A stretch of 64,000 nt of DNA from Welwitschia mirabilis (taxonomy: Eukaryota > Gnetophyta > Gnetopsida > Welwitschiales): contig JBOZIK010000001.1 in the NCBI GenBank assembly GCA_051453625.1, forward strand, positions 234,754,782 to 234,818,781, given 5' to 3'. A program made the position numbers and the translations under genes. This document shows, piece after piece, positions 35,060 to 46,244 of this stretch. Numbering within the stretch: the stretch's first letter is position 1; every line of letters starts with the position of its first letter. Under the pieces are notes generated by a model. The model made no database searches. It was not told the origin of the DNA and saw only the letters and a program-made list of their open reading frames with translations.

Positions 35060-36160
35060 AATTATTTAATTAGAAGTTTAAATTTCTATTTCCATTGTGA
35101 TTGTCCATCTAATTTTTGTTGAAATTGTGGTTGGTTTTTAAATTTAGGTGTTATTTGATTGAATGCACAAAATTTCTCAAACATCCTCTCCTTACAGGTT
35201 GGCAACAAGGGGAACTCCTTAGTTGGATGAGAATTATTTTCACAACTTTCATGTTTTGAAGTTAACTTTTCATTTTTTACTGCTTTTGCATCAACTATTA
35301 TTTTTGTATACTTCTATAAAGTTGTAGTAAAATCTCTTATCAAGTTGGTTGATTTCTCTCTTTCTTATTCCTTATCATGTTTAACTTCTTTTAAATCTTT
35401 TAAGATTTAGCATGTAGTTCAATTTTCTTTAGTGTATTTAGGCCAAGTTTAACTTATTTCTACAAGATATTTTAACACACTCCATGCTTATTCTAAGAAT
35501 AAGTTCAACAAGTTGCCTCTATAAGAAAACTATATAATTTTTTTTAGTTTGAGCATTTAATCCACTATAGAAATAATCAACTAGCTCTTCCTTATAAAAT
35601 TCATCAATAGGATTGAAATGACTAGTTATGATAAAACATTCATAAGCTATTACATAATCCTCATAAGTTGTTATTGAAAATTAGTTGCCTCCTTTGTTCA
35701 TTTTCTCATGGAACTTTTTCTTAAAAATTGTTTAATAAATACTTCTTGCACTTGACTCTAAGATTTAAAATTTTATGTGAAATATTTTTAAGCCAAAATT
35801 TTGCCCTTTCTTAAAGTGTGACTAGAAAAATAATCATATATATGTGATCAATAATATATTTCTTTCCATTTCCCAAGGTAAGCACAAGTTGTTCAATGTC
35901 AACCAAACGTTGGAAAGGATATTCCTTAAGCTCCCCTAAAAAAATTGAATATGCACTTAAATTTCTTAATTCTAAATCATCTCTGGGAGCTAAATCAAAT
36001 GGGTTCTTGATTTTACATTTTCTATTGGAAATTAAATCTCTAAGAGTAATGTTTACATTTGAGGAAGAGATTTCTATTACAATTCGGGTATTAGATGAAG
36101 TAACTTTCTTTTTTTTTGTGATGATTTTAATACACTTGACATATTTGAAGAAAAAATGAC
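35060..36160 (-). pseudogene. Ty3/gypsy gag relic
   Basis: On the minus strand: KIKNPFDLAPRDDLELRN (about 35960-36015) near the N-terminus; LGELKEYPFQRLVDIEQL (about 35885-35945); PIDEFYKEELVDYFYSGLNA (about 35555-35615), the helix before the Phe-Tyr-x-Gly-Leu motif of gypsy Gag; and KHESCENNSHPTKEF (about 35205-35255), the region normally carrying Cys/His residues. Several frameshifts separate them. The plus-strand 87-codon frame at 35896-36159 is an antisense shadow. Confidence 0.7.
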
Positions 36161-36814
36161 ATGATCTAATTCAATACTATAATTTCTTTTTGCAAAATAT
36201 AATTTTGAAATAATAAAAATAGAAAAATATTATTCTTCAATTCTAAAAATTTGCATATCTAGAATTTGCATACTTAGATTTAGCTTAAAGTTGAATAATC
36301 CTTCTTTGATGTTTTTTTCAATTAAGTTTTATTCTCTCTGATATTTCATCTTTCTAATAGAATTCACCATATTCTTGCATGCTCAGAAAATTTAAAAAAA
36401 TCAAAATAAAAAATAACAAGCTATTATCCACCTAGTTATGTGGATAATAGGGAGGACAATGATCATAGTAACAAAAAAAATAGAAACTTAGAATAACTTA
36501 TCGAAAGAGAAAAAATCATCTAGGCTATTGTGGGGACAATAGAGAAGATGATGGTACCTTTATTATCGAACTATGAATAGAAGGAAAATTGAAAAAGTAG
36601 AAAATAATTTCAAAGTTTTAGAACTATCATGTTCAACATTGTTAGGATCACAGATAGGATGATAGGAATCCTAAAAACTTGGAAAATAAAAATTACTAAA
36701 AATAAACCTACTCTAAGCTATACTAAAAATATAGTACTATTTTAAATAAATATCTTGAACAAAAAATTCAAGGTACTTATCTAGATAGTGATAATCCTCT
36801 AGATCCTTATTCCT

Positions 36815-36831
36815 TCCTCGGTAATGGCATC
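36815..36831 (-). other. Primer-binding site, tRNA-Asp type
   Basis: The minus strand reads GATGCCATTACCGAGGA, which differs from the tRNA-Asp complement GGCGCCGTTGCCGGGGA only by G-to-A and C-to-T changes. It sits four bases inside the LTR edge. Confidence 0.8.
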
Positions 36832-36835
36832 GAAC

Positions 36836-38469
36836 TGTTGTGGTGTGAATTTATGCAGTTCTTAAGTCTTTTAGAGAAACCTATAAATCAAAATACTTGC
36901 AAAATATACACACTAGAAATTCACCTAAATGTTGTAATCCTAACAAAGACATGAGGCTCATACTTAGAGAATTAATTTCCAAAGGTATTTTTAGTCTTTT
37001 TATCTTTTAATAACTAAAAGTAAATAACAAAGTAAAATGTAATGTAAAGTGAATGGAGATGAAATGCAAATGGAAGTGNNNNNNNNNNNNNNNNNNNNNN
37101 NNNNNNNNNNNNNNNNNNNNNNNNNNNNNNNNNNNNNNNNNNNNNNNNNNNNNNNNNNNNNNNNNNNNNNNNNNNNNNNNNNNNNNNNNNNNNNNNNNNN
37201 NNNNNNNNNNNNNNNNNNNNAGGTAACTATTGTGGTATAAATTTATGCAATCCTGAAGTCTTTTAGGTAAACTTGTAAATCAAATTACTTGCAAAAAAAC
37301 ACATGCTAGTATAGAGAGAAGTTCTACCAAATGTCATAATACCAATAAAGGCATTAGGCTCAGAGTTAGAGAATTGATTTCCAAAGGTATTTTTAGTCTT
37401 TTTATCTTTTAATAACTGAAAGCAAATAACAAAATAAAATACAATGCAAAGTGAATGGAGATGAAATGCGAAATGGAAGTGGGATGGTTTCTATTGGATC
37501 CTAATCCTCCTATCACAAGAACTAGTTTCTCTATAATTTAAATCAATTAAGAAGAGTACTTAACTTGTTCCTAATCAATGTGAAGTATGAAATATACCAA
37601 ATATAATATGGAATGCAATATGGAATGAAAATGAAATAACAATGCAAATATAAACTAACCAAAGTCAACCTTGACAAATGTTGCTCTTATGATCTAAATA
37701 AATTATACAATTATCACTTAAGCTATAACCAACTTAAATAATTAAGTTGAAAATAATATTTGAATTGATCATAGAACTTTACATTCACTTATAACAACGT
37801 AGTAGTAACTTATTAAAAGAAACTTAGCTAATACCAAGGGAACTTCTCTCTGTAGCTATTGGATAGAGATCTCTTATCCTTCAATTTTCCATCACAAGCA
37901 TATCGATTATAAAAGATGGAAATAGAAATGAAGAAGGAGATGGGTATTTATAGTTTTATATTAAAGTTCTAAAAGCTAAACCCTAAAAGTTAGAATATAA
38001 ACCGTAATAGTCCAAATGGGTAGCATGATCTCATTATAAAGGTAGATCATTCCAACCATAGAAAAACAATTATCGTTCTAATTGTAATGGGGATGATAGA
38101 AGGGATATCACTTTACATCAAAAGGTACTCCATCAACTTCAGACCTTTCTGTTAACCACATAGCTTCTATCCATGTCATTAGTGTTGTCGTCCTATCTAT
38201 CATGGGGATGACAAAAGGACGATAGGATTCTTGATCTCCAAGCTCAACAAGGAATCAATCTTATGCATGGTGAATACTTCTTCCAAAGTATGTAATGTCA
38301 GAATAAGTCTAAGAAGCCTCTAAATATGCTAAGAGTCACATGTTTTAATGACCATCATATCTATTCTATATAATCATTAGTATTACATCCAAACCTGTAG
38401 AAATGTCTTATAAAAGCACTCAAGATACACACAATCAAATTCCTATAAANNNNNNNNNNCATCGTAGCA
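36836..38469 (-). repeat. 5' LTR of the second gypsy element, gapped
   Basis: Starts on the plus strand TGTTGTGGTGTG and ends GTAGCA at 38469. It matches 26762-27986. The first 240 bp occur twice (36836-37078 and about 37228-37470) around the N gap 37079-37220, probably a contig overlap. A second small gap lies at 38450-38459. Confidence 0.85.
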
Positions 38470-38474
38470 TATAC
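38470..38474. other. Target-site duplication TATAC, right copy
   Basis: Exact repeat of 26757-26761, directly outside the LTR end at 38469. Confidence 0.8.
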
Positions 38475-38484
38475 TAACATTATG

Positions 38485-40188
38485 CAATTTTGATACTCTT
38501 AATTTAAATTCAAGTCATTCTAAAACAATGGAAAGATGTTTTATATTTTATTTTTCTTATATATCTTCATCTCTAGCTTAATCTTCTCTTTATATTAGCT
38601 TTGGAAGACTTCTATTTTTCTCATTCCTCATCTTTTACTATCACACACATCCATTTTTTAGCCTCCTACATCTTTTTATATGTTATTTTCCATTATTTTT
38701 TCATCAATTAGAAGGACATTTTAGGGTGTTGAAGTGTACATAAATGGGTAGTGTAGGAGGAGGATATGATATCAAATCCTATATGAATATGAAGTAAATA
38801 ATAATGAAAAAAATATTATTTTATTTGAAATAAATAAGTGTTCTTTTTTCTTATGTTTTTCTGATTTTGTTTACTTTATTTATTCATTTTTATTATGATT
38901 TTCATTTAATTTGATTAGACTTCTTATACCATGTTATATACTTAGTGCTAATTAGATTGTTATGTATTTAGTATCTATCATACAATAATGTATTTTTTAA
39001 TTGTATGTCACTCTATGTTAAATAAATCATGTGTTTTATTCCTCTCATTTGTTTTAGTACATTTTCTTACTATTTCACCTTTTGTCCTAAGCAAATGATG
39101 ATACATTTCTATTTTTTTCTTTCTAATAGTAGTAATTTAATTTGTAAAATTTCTCTAAAATAAATATTATCTATTTTTTCATGGATTATTTTCTTTTTTC
39201 TTCTCTTTTTAAAATTAAAGTAGACTAGTAAATTTTAATGCTTGTTTTGACCATAATACTTTTTCTAAAACTCTAGTGGTTCCAAATTATTTTTAGAAGA
39301 TTCCTTGCATTATTTAAAATTTTTTTTATAAATTATTCATAATCTAAATTAGGCCTCTAAATACTTTTTTTAGCTATTTATAGTTAAGTTTATAGTTTTG
39401 CTTAGAAAAATTACTAAATTGTGAAATATTAATTTTATTGTTTTTGCATAGTGGATTTCTCTATTATTATTGATGTGTTTTTAAAATTTAATATCCTATC
39501 TTGTAGTAGTTTTTAAATACTTTCATAATATGCAATCCATTATTTTTCAATTTTTATAGGTTATTTAATATTCTTCATCAAAGTAGATTGAGTGTAATTT
39601 TTGTAGTTTTTTCTAGATGAACTTTTTCTATTAGTTTCAATTGATTCCATTTGATTTTGAATGTTCCATTTAAGAAACTTATCTTAGGATATAGAATAAT
39701 TGTTTTAAACGTTTTAAGAATTTCTAAGTTTATTGTTCTAAATTTTCTCTCCCTTTTCTCCCTCTTCTTCATTTTATCTCTTTTTATTGGTCAAAATAAC
39801 TTGAAATCGACTAAGTATTACTTTACTTTAATAAATATTAATATGCAAGATTTTATTAACTATTTGTATATTATCAACCTAATTTACATATTTTATTACT
39901 TTAACAATTTATTTTATACTAAGTAAAAATTTATCTTTCAAGTCAATTATATCAAAATTTAGTGAAAATATTATTTAAGTTAAAATGTTTGTTATATCAC
40001 TTTAAAGAATCTTGTTTTTCAAGTGATATATTTTTATTCTAATGTGTTATAAATCTTGTCTAAAATGGAATGAAATGTTTAAATTACTTATTTACATCCA
40101 TATTATATGATTTTAAGTAATAAACTTTCAAGAAAGATTATTTTTATATGAAACAGCCTTTGATAGATTTCACTCTTTAGACTCACTC

Positions 40189-40191
<3 letters not shown>
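38485..40191. other. AT-rich intergenic sequence
   Basis: Very T-rich on the plus strand. The frames 39578-39772 (minus) and 39651-39926 (plus) overlap on opposite strands and are chance frames in AT-rich DNA. No repeat partner in this window. Confidence 0.5.

Positions 40192-40269
<78 letters not shown>
40192..40269. repeat. (CT)n microsatellite
   Basis: A pure CT dinucleotide tract of about 78 bp, without interruption. Confidence 0.97.
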
Positions 40270-40270
<1 letters not shown>

Positions 40271-41200
40271 AAAGAAAAGAATTAGATATTTCATTACCAT
40301 GAAAAAATTTACTCATGGTAAAACCATGAAGGCCCAAAGGGGGAAGACTGATTCAATAGAATTCCTTTCCCTTTGTCTTAGATATCTAAAATGCAAAATA
40401 AAGCTAATAAACAGATACACCTCGGCAAAAACAAAAAATGCAAAAGATTGATAGAGAACCTTCTTATCTATATTTTATGTCTCTTCTATTAACTATTTCT
40501 TTAATTCATACATGATTCTTTATCTAATTAGTTAACTGACTATGTATCCATCCCTCAGTTAATAGGATTCTGATACATAAAATTAACTTACAAGTAGATT
40601 ATACATAACACAACAAAATCAAGCCTTATGAGCTAAACCCATTTGAAGTAACCAGAGCTAAAACCTTATTACTACCAGTTTACACTCTATCTTTAAGAAC
40701 ATTTATGTGAGTGCAATAAAGGTAGTAAAAGTAACATCAAATGAGCATTAAGCCATTTATCCTTGTTGGTTTCTATAGATCACAGAACATTAGTTGATCT
40801 TCTAATGAACTAAAGCAAAAGCAAATCCTACAATAATGGCATAATGTTCTCTTATAATAAATTATTATTTCCTATGAGAGATGCCCCACTGCCATGATTG
40901 TTGCAGCTATGAGAGAATATAAGGTTCATATCCATATCAAAAACTACGAAAAGCCTAAGGAGAAGGACTAGAATACTTTCTTTCCCTTTGTGTTAGTATT
41001 CTAAAATGCAGAACTAAGCTAAAGAAAGACTAGAAGCAGAGCATGAATACTGTGACTTCCCTTAGAAGAACAAACAATAAAATAGAGCATAAATCAAGGG
41101 AATAAATAAAGTACTATCTCTACTCTGGAAAGATGTAAATGTGATTGTACCATTTTATATTTGAGAAAGAGTATTTGATGATTCTAATTTCTATAAGCTT
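40270..41200. other. Spacer or LINE 3' region with a diverged direct repeat
   Basis: The segment at about 40331-40425 (AAGGCCCAAAGGGGGAAGAC...) recurs in diverged form at about 40950-41030; both continue TTTCCCTTTGT, then CTAAAATGCA, then AAGCTAA. It may be the 3' untranslated part of the minus-strand LINE that follows, but I see no clear poly-A tail, so this is open. Confidence 0.4.
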
Positions 41201-41399
41201 AGCTTGAAGATTTAATTTGATCTATTAGAAACATAACTACAAGTTAGGCTAGGCATTCCTAAAAACTGTATCATTTCTCTATTTTTGGATGTTGTACATA
41301 GTAGAAGTAAAGGCTGCCCTTATTATGAAAGTTCTTAATAATCTAGCATTTATTTAGTTACCTAGCATTTCATCTCTATCCACAAAAAAGGATGTTTGA

Positions 41400-42300
41400 A
41401 CATTAGAAAAAGTATTATCTTACTCTACATCTCTTTGAAAAAAGGGCATGTGAAGAATAGGTTCTCTCTGGATTCATTAGTAGTTCCACATAGGATGTAG
41501 GCTTGATTTGTATTTATGATTAGCTTTTGAAGATTATCATTTGTCATCAATTTATTATTTAATAATAGCCAGGTTGTGAAGGAATTCCTTAGCTAACTGT
41601 AGTTTTCCCACAGAGACCAGTCTAAGTGGGGTGAGTAGGATGTAGAACCTAATATATTGCATTAGGTGAGAAAGAAGGAATGAGTTCTATTCACTCCAGC
41701 AATGATCCTATAAAATGCACATACTTAAGAGCATCTTCCCTAAGTGTAAGGATTTTTTTTTTTTAAAGGATCAAAATAAGGAAGCTTTGATAGGAGTAAA
41801 TCAAAGAGTTTTATTTTTCAAATATATATCATNNNNNNNNNNNNNNNNNNNNNNNNNNNNNNNNNNNNNNNNNNNNNNNNNNNNNNNNNNNNNNNNNNNN
41901 NNNNNNNNNNNNNNNNNNNNNNNNNNNNNNNNTCAAAAGAAGGAAGCTTTGATAGGAGTGAATCAAAGAGTTTTATTTTTCAAATATATAGCATGCACCC
42001 ATTTGATCCACAAGGATTCCTCCCTATTTGCAATATCCTAGAGGTTTTTCATCATGGTTGGTCTATTATAAATGCATATTTTCTTTAATACTAAACCTCC
42101 TTTAAGCTTTGGAATGCAAACCTTATGCCAAGCCACTAAGGCTTTTCTTGATTTCTCCTTCCTTATCTAAAGAAAAGATCTGCAAAGAGATTCAATAATG
42201 TTGATGACTTTCTTTGTCAAAACAAATATCTGGCATAAATACTATTGGAGGGTTTATAAAAATGATCTAACCAACTTCAATGTACTCCATAAGACAAGAA
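41400..42300 (-). pseudogene. LINE ORF2 C-terminal region with zf-RVT
   Basis: Minus-strand phrases at about 42040-42190, RKALVAWHKVCIPKLKGG and then EESLWIKWVHA, belong to the conserved segment downstream of LINE RT. At about 41425-41600 follow NSFTTWLLLNNKLMTND, then AYILCGTTNESRENLFFTCP, the zf-RVT Cys-x-x-Cys with the later Phe-Phe-x-Cys. The role of zf-RVT is thought to be nucleic-acid binding. Stops lie between blocks, and an N gap at 41833-41932 has duplicated flanks. Confidence 0.8.
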
Positions 42301-42309
42301 TTTTATAGT

Positions 42310-43092
42310 TTAATAATGAACTTTAGATGTAATTCTTTCAATTAGTGGAAGATAATTATTAATAGATAAGGATCTAGTAGTGAGTGGGACACCGAGGTAT
42401 TCGAATGGTAGACTTCCTTTTCCAAATTGGATTTTCTGAGTGCTGGCTTGCTTATCTATAAAATTTACACCAACAAGGTATATTTGAGACTTGTCTAGGT
42501 TGGCTTTAAGGTCAGACTCTTGGGCAAAAAGAGTCAAGGATTCTTTGAGAATATGAATAGAGGCAAATTCACCCCTACTAAGGAGTAGGAGATCATCTGC
42601 AAACATTAAGTAGGTAAGATCCATAGATTTTCATTTTGGATGATATTTAAAAGGGCCTTCAGTGACGTGGATGACTAGGAGCCTTCAAAAGTACTCCATT
42701 ACTAAAGTAAATAAGTAGGGAGACAAAGGGTCTCCCTGTCTGATACCTCTTCTACNNNNNNNNNNCCATGAATCTCACCATTTACCTAGATGGAGTAGCT
42801 AGTAGTTTGCACATAAGCCATTATTGATTTTACAAATCTATAGGGAAAGCACAAATGGTTAAGAAGCTACTCTAGAAAAGTCCATTCAAGAGAATCATAT
42901 GCTTTTTAAAGGTCCATCTTAATTATGTGTCTTAGAATAATTTACCTTCGATTGTAGTTTTGCACTTGTTCTTGAGCTACGATAATGATATGCATAATGC
43001 TCCTTACCTTTATGAAAGCCCCCTGCTATTGACCAACTAAGATGGACATGATTAGCTTAAGTTTGATGTTATGATCATTGAAATGCATTTAT
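42310..43092 (-). pseudogene. LINE reverse transcriptase relic, copy A
   Basis: The open frame 42310-42624 (104 codons) begins near the catalytic box MFADDLLLLSRG and continues SDLKANLDKSQIYLVGV, then LPFEYLGVPLTTRSLS, the canonical end of the palm of plant LINE RT. Upstream, at about 42880-42925, KMDL, a stop and KAYDS mark motif A with its catalytic Asp. A 10-N gap (42756-42765) interrupts it. About 560 bp are homologous to copy B at 43193-43830. Confidence 0.88.
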
Positions 43093-43192
43093 NNNNNNNN
43101 NNNNNNNNNNNNNNNNNNNNNNNNNNNNNNNNNNNNNNNNNNNNNNNNNNNNNNNNNNNNNNNNNNNNNNNNNNNNNNNNNNNNNNNNNNNN

Positions 43193-44480
43193 GAACTAGA
43201 CTCATGAGAAAAGAGAATCAAGGATTCTTTAAGGATACGAATAGAGGCAAGGTTACCCTTGCTAAAGAGTAAGAGATCATCTGCAAACATTAAGTGGATA
43301 AGATTAATAGATTTATATTATGAATGATACTTGAAAGGGCCTTTAGTAATGTGGGTGGTTATAAGTCTTTCAAAGTACTCCATTACTAAAGTAAATAAGT
43401 GGGGAGGTAGAGGGTCTCCCTACCTGATACCTCTCCTGCCTTTAAAGTAATCATGGATCTCATTGTTAACCAAGATGAAGTAACTAAAAGTTTACATACA
43501 ATCCATTATTCATTTTACAAATATATAGGGAAAGCCCAAATGATTAAGAAGCTACTTCAAAAAGGCCCATTCAAAGGAATCATATGCTTTTGAGAGGTCC
43601 ATCTTGATTGTGCATCTTAGACTAATCTACCTTGTATTGTAGTTTTGCACTATTTCTTAGGCTAGGATAATGCTATGCACAATGCTCCTTCCCTTTATGA
43701 AAGCCCCTTGCTATTGAAAAATTAAAATGGGCATGATTATCTTTAGTCTTGATGATATGATAATCAAGATGAATTTATAAATTATGTTGTAGTTGGCTAT
43801 AAGCCTAGAATATGAACTAAACTAAGGATTTAGATTTTTTGGAATAAGTATTAAAGTGGTATGATTAGCTACCCTAAAAAGGTAACCTATTATAAAGAAA
43901 TTCTTGATTTCTTTCTTTACCTTAGCCCTTCTTATGGTCCATGATCTTTTGAAGAAGGATATAATAAAACCATCTAGCCTTGGGACTTTCTTGTTAGTGA
44001 TTGAGGCATAAAAGTTGATACAATGATGCTCTAATACTTTAGCTCTTTTATTTTAAATTAACTACTAAATAGAATTGCAAGCTGAGGAGGTGTCAAGAAG
44101 AGAACTATGGAAATGAAAAAAATCATGAGCACCCCCTTTCAAAGATTAAATTTTGCTTTCATCTGTTCTATAGAACACATGCACATTACTTTTGATTCTA
44201 TTCTTCCTCATTAGAGTGTGAAAGAAAGCTATGTTGAAATATCCTTCCTTAATCCATGAGGCTTTGGTTTTCTATTTTCACATCATGATTTAAGCCCCTA
44301 GAAGACTTCTATATTCCTTGTATCTTTTTTTCTCCTCCATAAATAGGTTTTTCCCCATAGGATTGGCTTGCATAGTGTGATGAACTTAATGTAGGACTTG
44401 CCTAGCTACCTTGATTTATCTAATAATGTTATTATAGTTTGCATTATGGAAGGCTTTTAGAGCATATTTTACAATTTTTA
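43193..44480 (-). pseudogene. LINE reverse transcriptase relic, copy B
   Basis: Reads, from 44480 down, a decayed spacer after endonuclease, then LDGFIISFFKRSW, ILIPK, QGAFIKGRSIVHS, KMDLSKAYDSFEWAFL (about 43565-43612, motif A Asp present), GRRGIR-stop-GDPLPPHLF (the stop replaces Gln) and MFADDLLLFSKG (43255-43290, catalytic box intact). It then runs into the N gap 43093-43192. RT would prime on nicked target DNA. Confidence 0.85.
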
Positions 44481-44539
44481 GTTTTTGAGTTAAGACATAC
44501 ATAGGATATCCATCAATATGTGTAGACTAGGCTTTTGTA

Positions 44540-45285
44540 ACAATAGCTAAGAACTAGTCATCTAAACACTAGTTGTTGATGAAGTAAAAGGGAGTATTAT
44601 TTAGGACACCATACAAAATGAATGACTAAAAATACTAGGAGGTTTAAATTCAACAAACAAATTTTTGTAAATGTCTAGCCATTTATCATTTACCAATGCT
44701 CTATCTAATTTACAATATATTCTAGAATCTGATTAGTGGAAATCACTCCAAGAATAGAATTCATTCAAATAACTCAAGTTAGTGATGTAATGAGTAGAAG
44801 TAGATCTCAGTAGCTCCTCGGTGTCTCTTCTAGTGAGTCTCCTACCATTAACTTTTCCTTAGCTAAAAGAAGGAAATTGAATCTCCACTAATTAGCCATG
44901 GCCCATTTAAGAATGTAGAAATTATATCTAGATCATGTCATAGTGATTATCCCAAGGTTGTAGTATTACAAACATAAACAATAGTGATATAATGTTCATG
45001 CGATTCATCCCTGTATCTAATTGGGATGTAAATGCACTAGTTTAACTTGTATAGTTCAGCGACAAAAAGAACAAATGGATTCCAAAGGACTAAGATACTT
45101 CCATTTTTACTAGTGTCAAAATTATTTAGGTGAATATAAATTGGGAAGAATCTTAACTAGAATCTATTAAGAGATTGAGATTGTAATTTTTTTTCTATCA
45201 AATCAANNNNNNNNNNAAAATGCTTAACTTCTTTCGATTTCTTAAGGAATTCTAAACCCATCATGTTCCAGGTGGACAACATCAT
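44540..45285 (-). pseudogene. LINE endonuclease (AP-like) relic
   Basis: The domain start is visible as MMLSTWNMMGLEFLKKSKEV from 45285, equivalent to the Ser-Trp-Asn-x-Arg-Gly-Leu-Asn opening of plant LINE endonucleases. Towards the end come a Phe-Tyr-x-Trp-Ser phrase and then LDRALVNDKWLD, the conserved Arg-x-x-Val-Asn-x-x-Trp segment (about 44680-44715). FSHSFCMVS (about 44600-44625) stands where the Ser-Asp-His motif should be, with the Asp missing. The endonuclease nicks target DNA; the loss of the Asp-His motif and the stops argue that it is dead. A 10-N gap lies at 45207-45216. Confidence 0.75.
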
Positions 45286-45289
45286 GTTA

Positions 45290-46020
45290 ATTAATAGGAG
45301 TGGAGCTTGCCCCCTTACTCCTAGTTATCTTATTCTAGCTACCAAGTTTCTTCCTTTAACTCTATTTTTGCCTTTATTTCCCCCTGTATCATGTCCTTTT
45401 TCCATGTTTTGGGCCTAGCTATGATCTCCTAAGTTGATCTTATGCTTATGGTATAACTCCTTTTTTCTATTAGCTGTAGGTTGCTATATCGACATTAGGA
45501 TTTGCTAGCCTAGGTTTATTGATTTAGAAAGGGCTTCTTATAAGAGAGTAGACTTAGTCTATTTAGGGTTCTATGTTTCTTTTCTTAGAGACCTATCCTT
45601 GATGGGCTCATCTTTCTTTTCCCTAGAGATATTTCCTCCATTTTTCATTTCATAAACCTGACTTAGATCATCTGAATGGGGCTTGTGAATGTGAGCTATC
45701 CCCTTTATTTTATCAGCTATAGATAACTATATCAGCATATAGTTCTACTAGATTTGGTTTACTAAGTTAATAAGAGATTCCTGAAAATTAATTATCTTAG
45801 GCTATACAGAGTTTTAAATTATAGTGCTTGGTGTCCTATCATTGATGGTCTCATGGATCTTCTATTTTAGAACCTAGGTTGGAGTTATTTTCTGAGTTTA
45901 GTACCTTCCTCCATGTCCAAGAGGTCTATAAGTAAGGCATCAGTGTGGAATTCATTCATACTCAACCTCTTGAATGCTTTTCTTTCCCTCTAGGTAGTGG
46001 AGCTTTATGGCTTAAAGAAA
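45290..46020 (-). pseudogene. Decayed LINE 5' coding region with 240-bp tandem duplication
   Basis: Lies directly upstream of the endonuclease on the minus strand, where plant LINEs have the end of ORF1 or a spacer. Basic residues are frequent just before the endonuclease. Two diverged tandem units at about 45440-45660 and 45690-45930 share TTATCAGCTATAG/TATTAGCTGTAG-type and GTCCTATCATTGATGG/ACCTATCCTTGATGGG-type phrases. No ORF1 domain is clear. Confidence 0.45.
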
Positions 46021-46021
46021 T

Positions 46022-46225
46022 TATTATGATGTGAATTTATGCAATCTTAAAGTCCTTTAGGTAAACTTATAAATCCAATAACTTGCAGAAAACACATGCT
46101 AGTATAGATGAGAGTTCACCCAAATGTCATAATCCTAACAAAGGAACTAGGGTTAGAGTTAGAGAATTGATTTCCAATATATTTTTGGGATCTTTTGTCT
46201 CATAAAACTAGAAGAAAATAAATAA
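46022..46225 (-). repeat. Fragment of the second gypsy family's LTR
   Basis: Matches about 200 bp of the LTR end at 37228-37430 (TGTGAATTTATGCAATCTTAAAG..., AACACATGCTAGTATAGA, GAGAATTGATTTCCAA). It is cut off after that, next to the truncated outer end of the copia 3' LTR, so one of the two probably broke the other. Confidence 0.75.
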
Positions 46226-46244
46226 GTAAATTCAATGCAAGTGA

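Larger units (their letters stand above)
26762..38469 (-). mobile_element. Ty3/gypsy retrotransposon with gag-protease-RT-RNaseH-integrase relics
   Basis: LTRs at 26762-27986 and 36836-38469 are bounded by a TATAC target duplication. A tRNA-Asp primer site lies at 36815-36831. Reading on the minus strand from right to left come gag (about 36160-35060), protease (34440-34013), RT (33535-32768), RNase H (32740-32449) and integrase (32286-30069). RNase H before integrase, the tRNA-Asp primer and the protein phrases place it in Ty3/gypsy, Tat/Athila-like. No chromodomain is visible after integrase. About 2 kb of 3' non-coding sequence precedes the 3' LTR. The integrase region is present twice. 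Stops and frameshifts occur throughout. Confidence 0.9.
41200..46020 (-). mobile_element. L1-type LINE, decayed
   Basis: On the minus strand, from right to left: a decayed first-ORF region (46020-45290), an endonuclease starting at 45285, RT with FADD boxes, a long RT tail, and a Cys-x-x-Cys zf-RVT domain (41420-41600). This is the standard ORF2 order of plant L1-type LINEs. No LTRs flank it. An RT segment of about 0.6 kb is present twice across the 100-N gap 43093-43192. The 3' end and target duplication were not found. Confidence 0.85.

Noticed and set aside
35896-36159. 87-codon plus-strand frame
   Set aside because: Antisense to the gag relic of the gypsy element. The same applies to 30678-30959 and 32287-32607 (antisense to integrase and RNase H).
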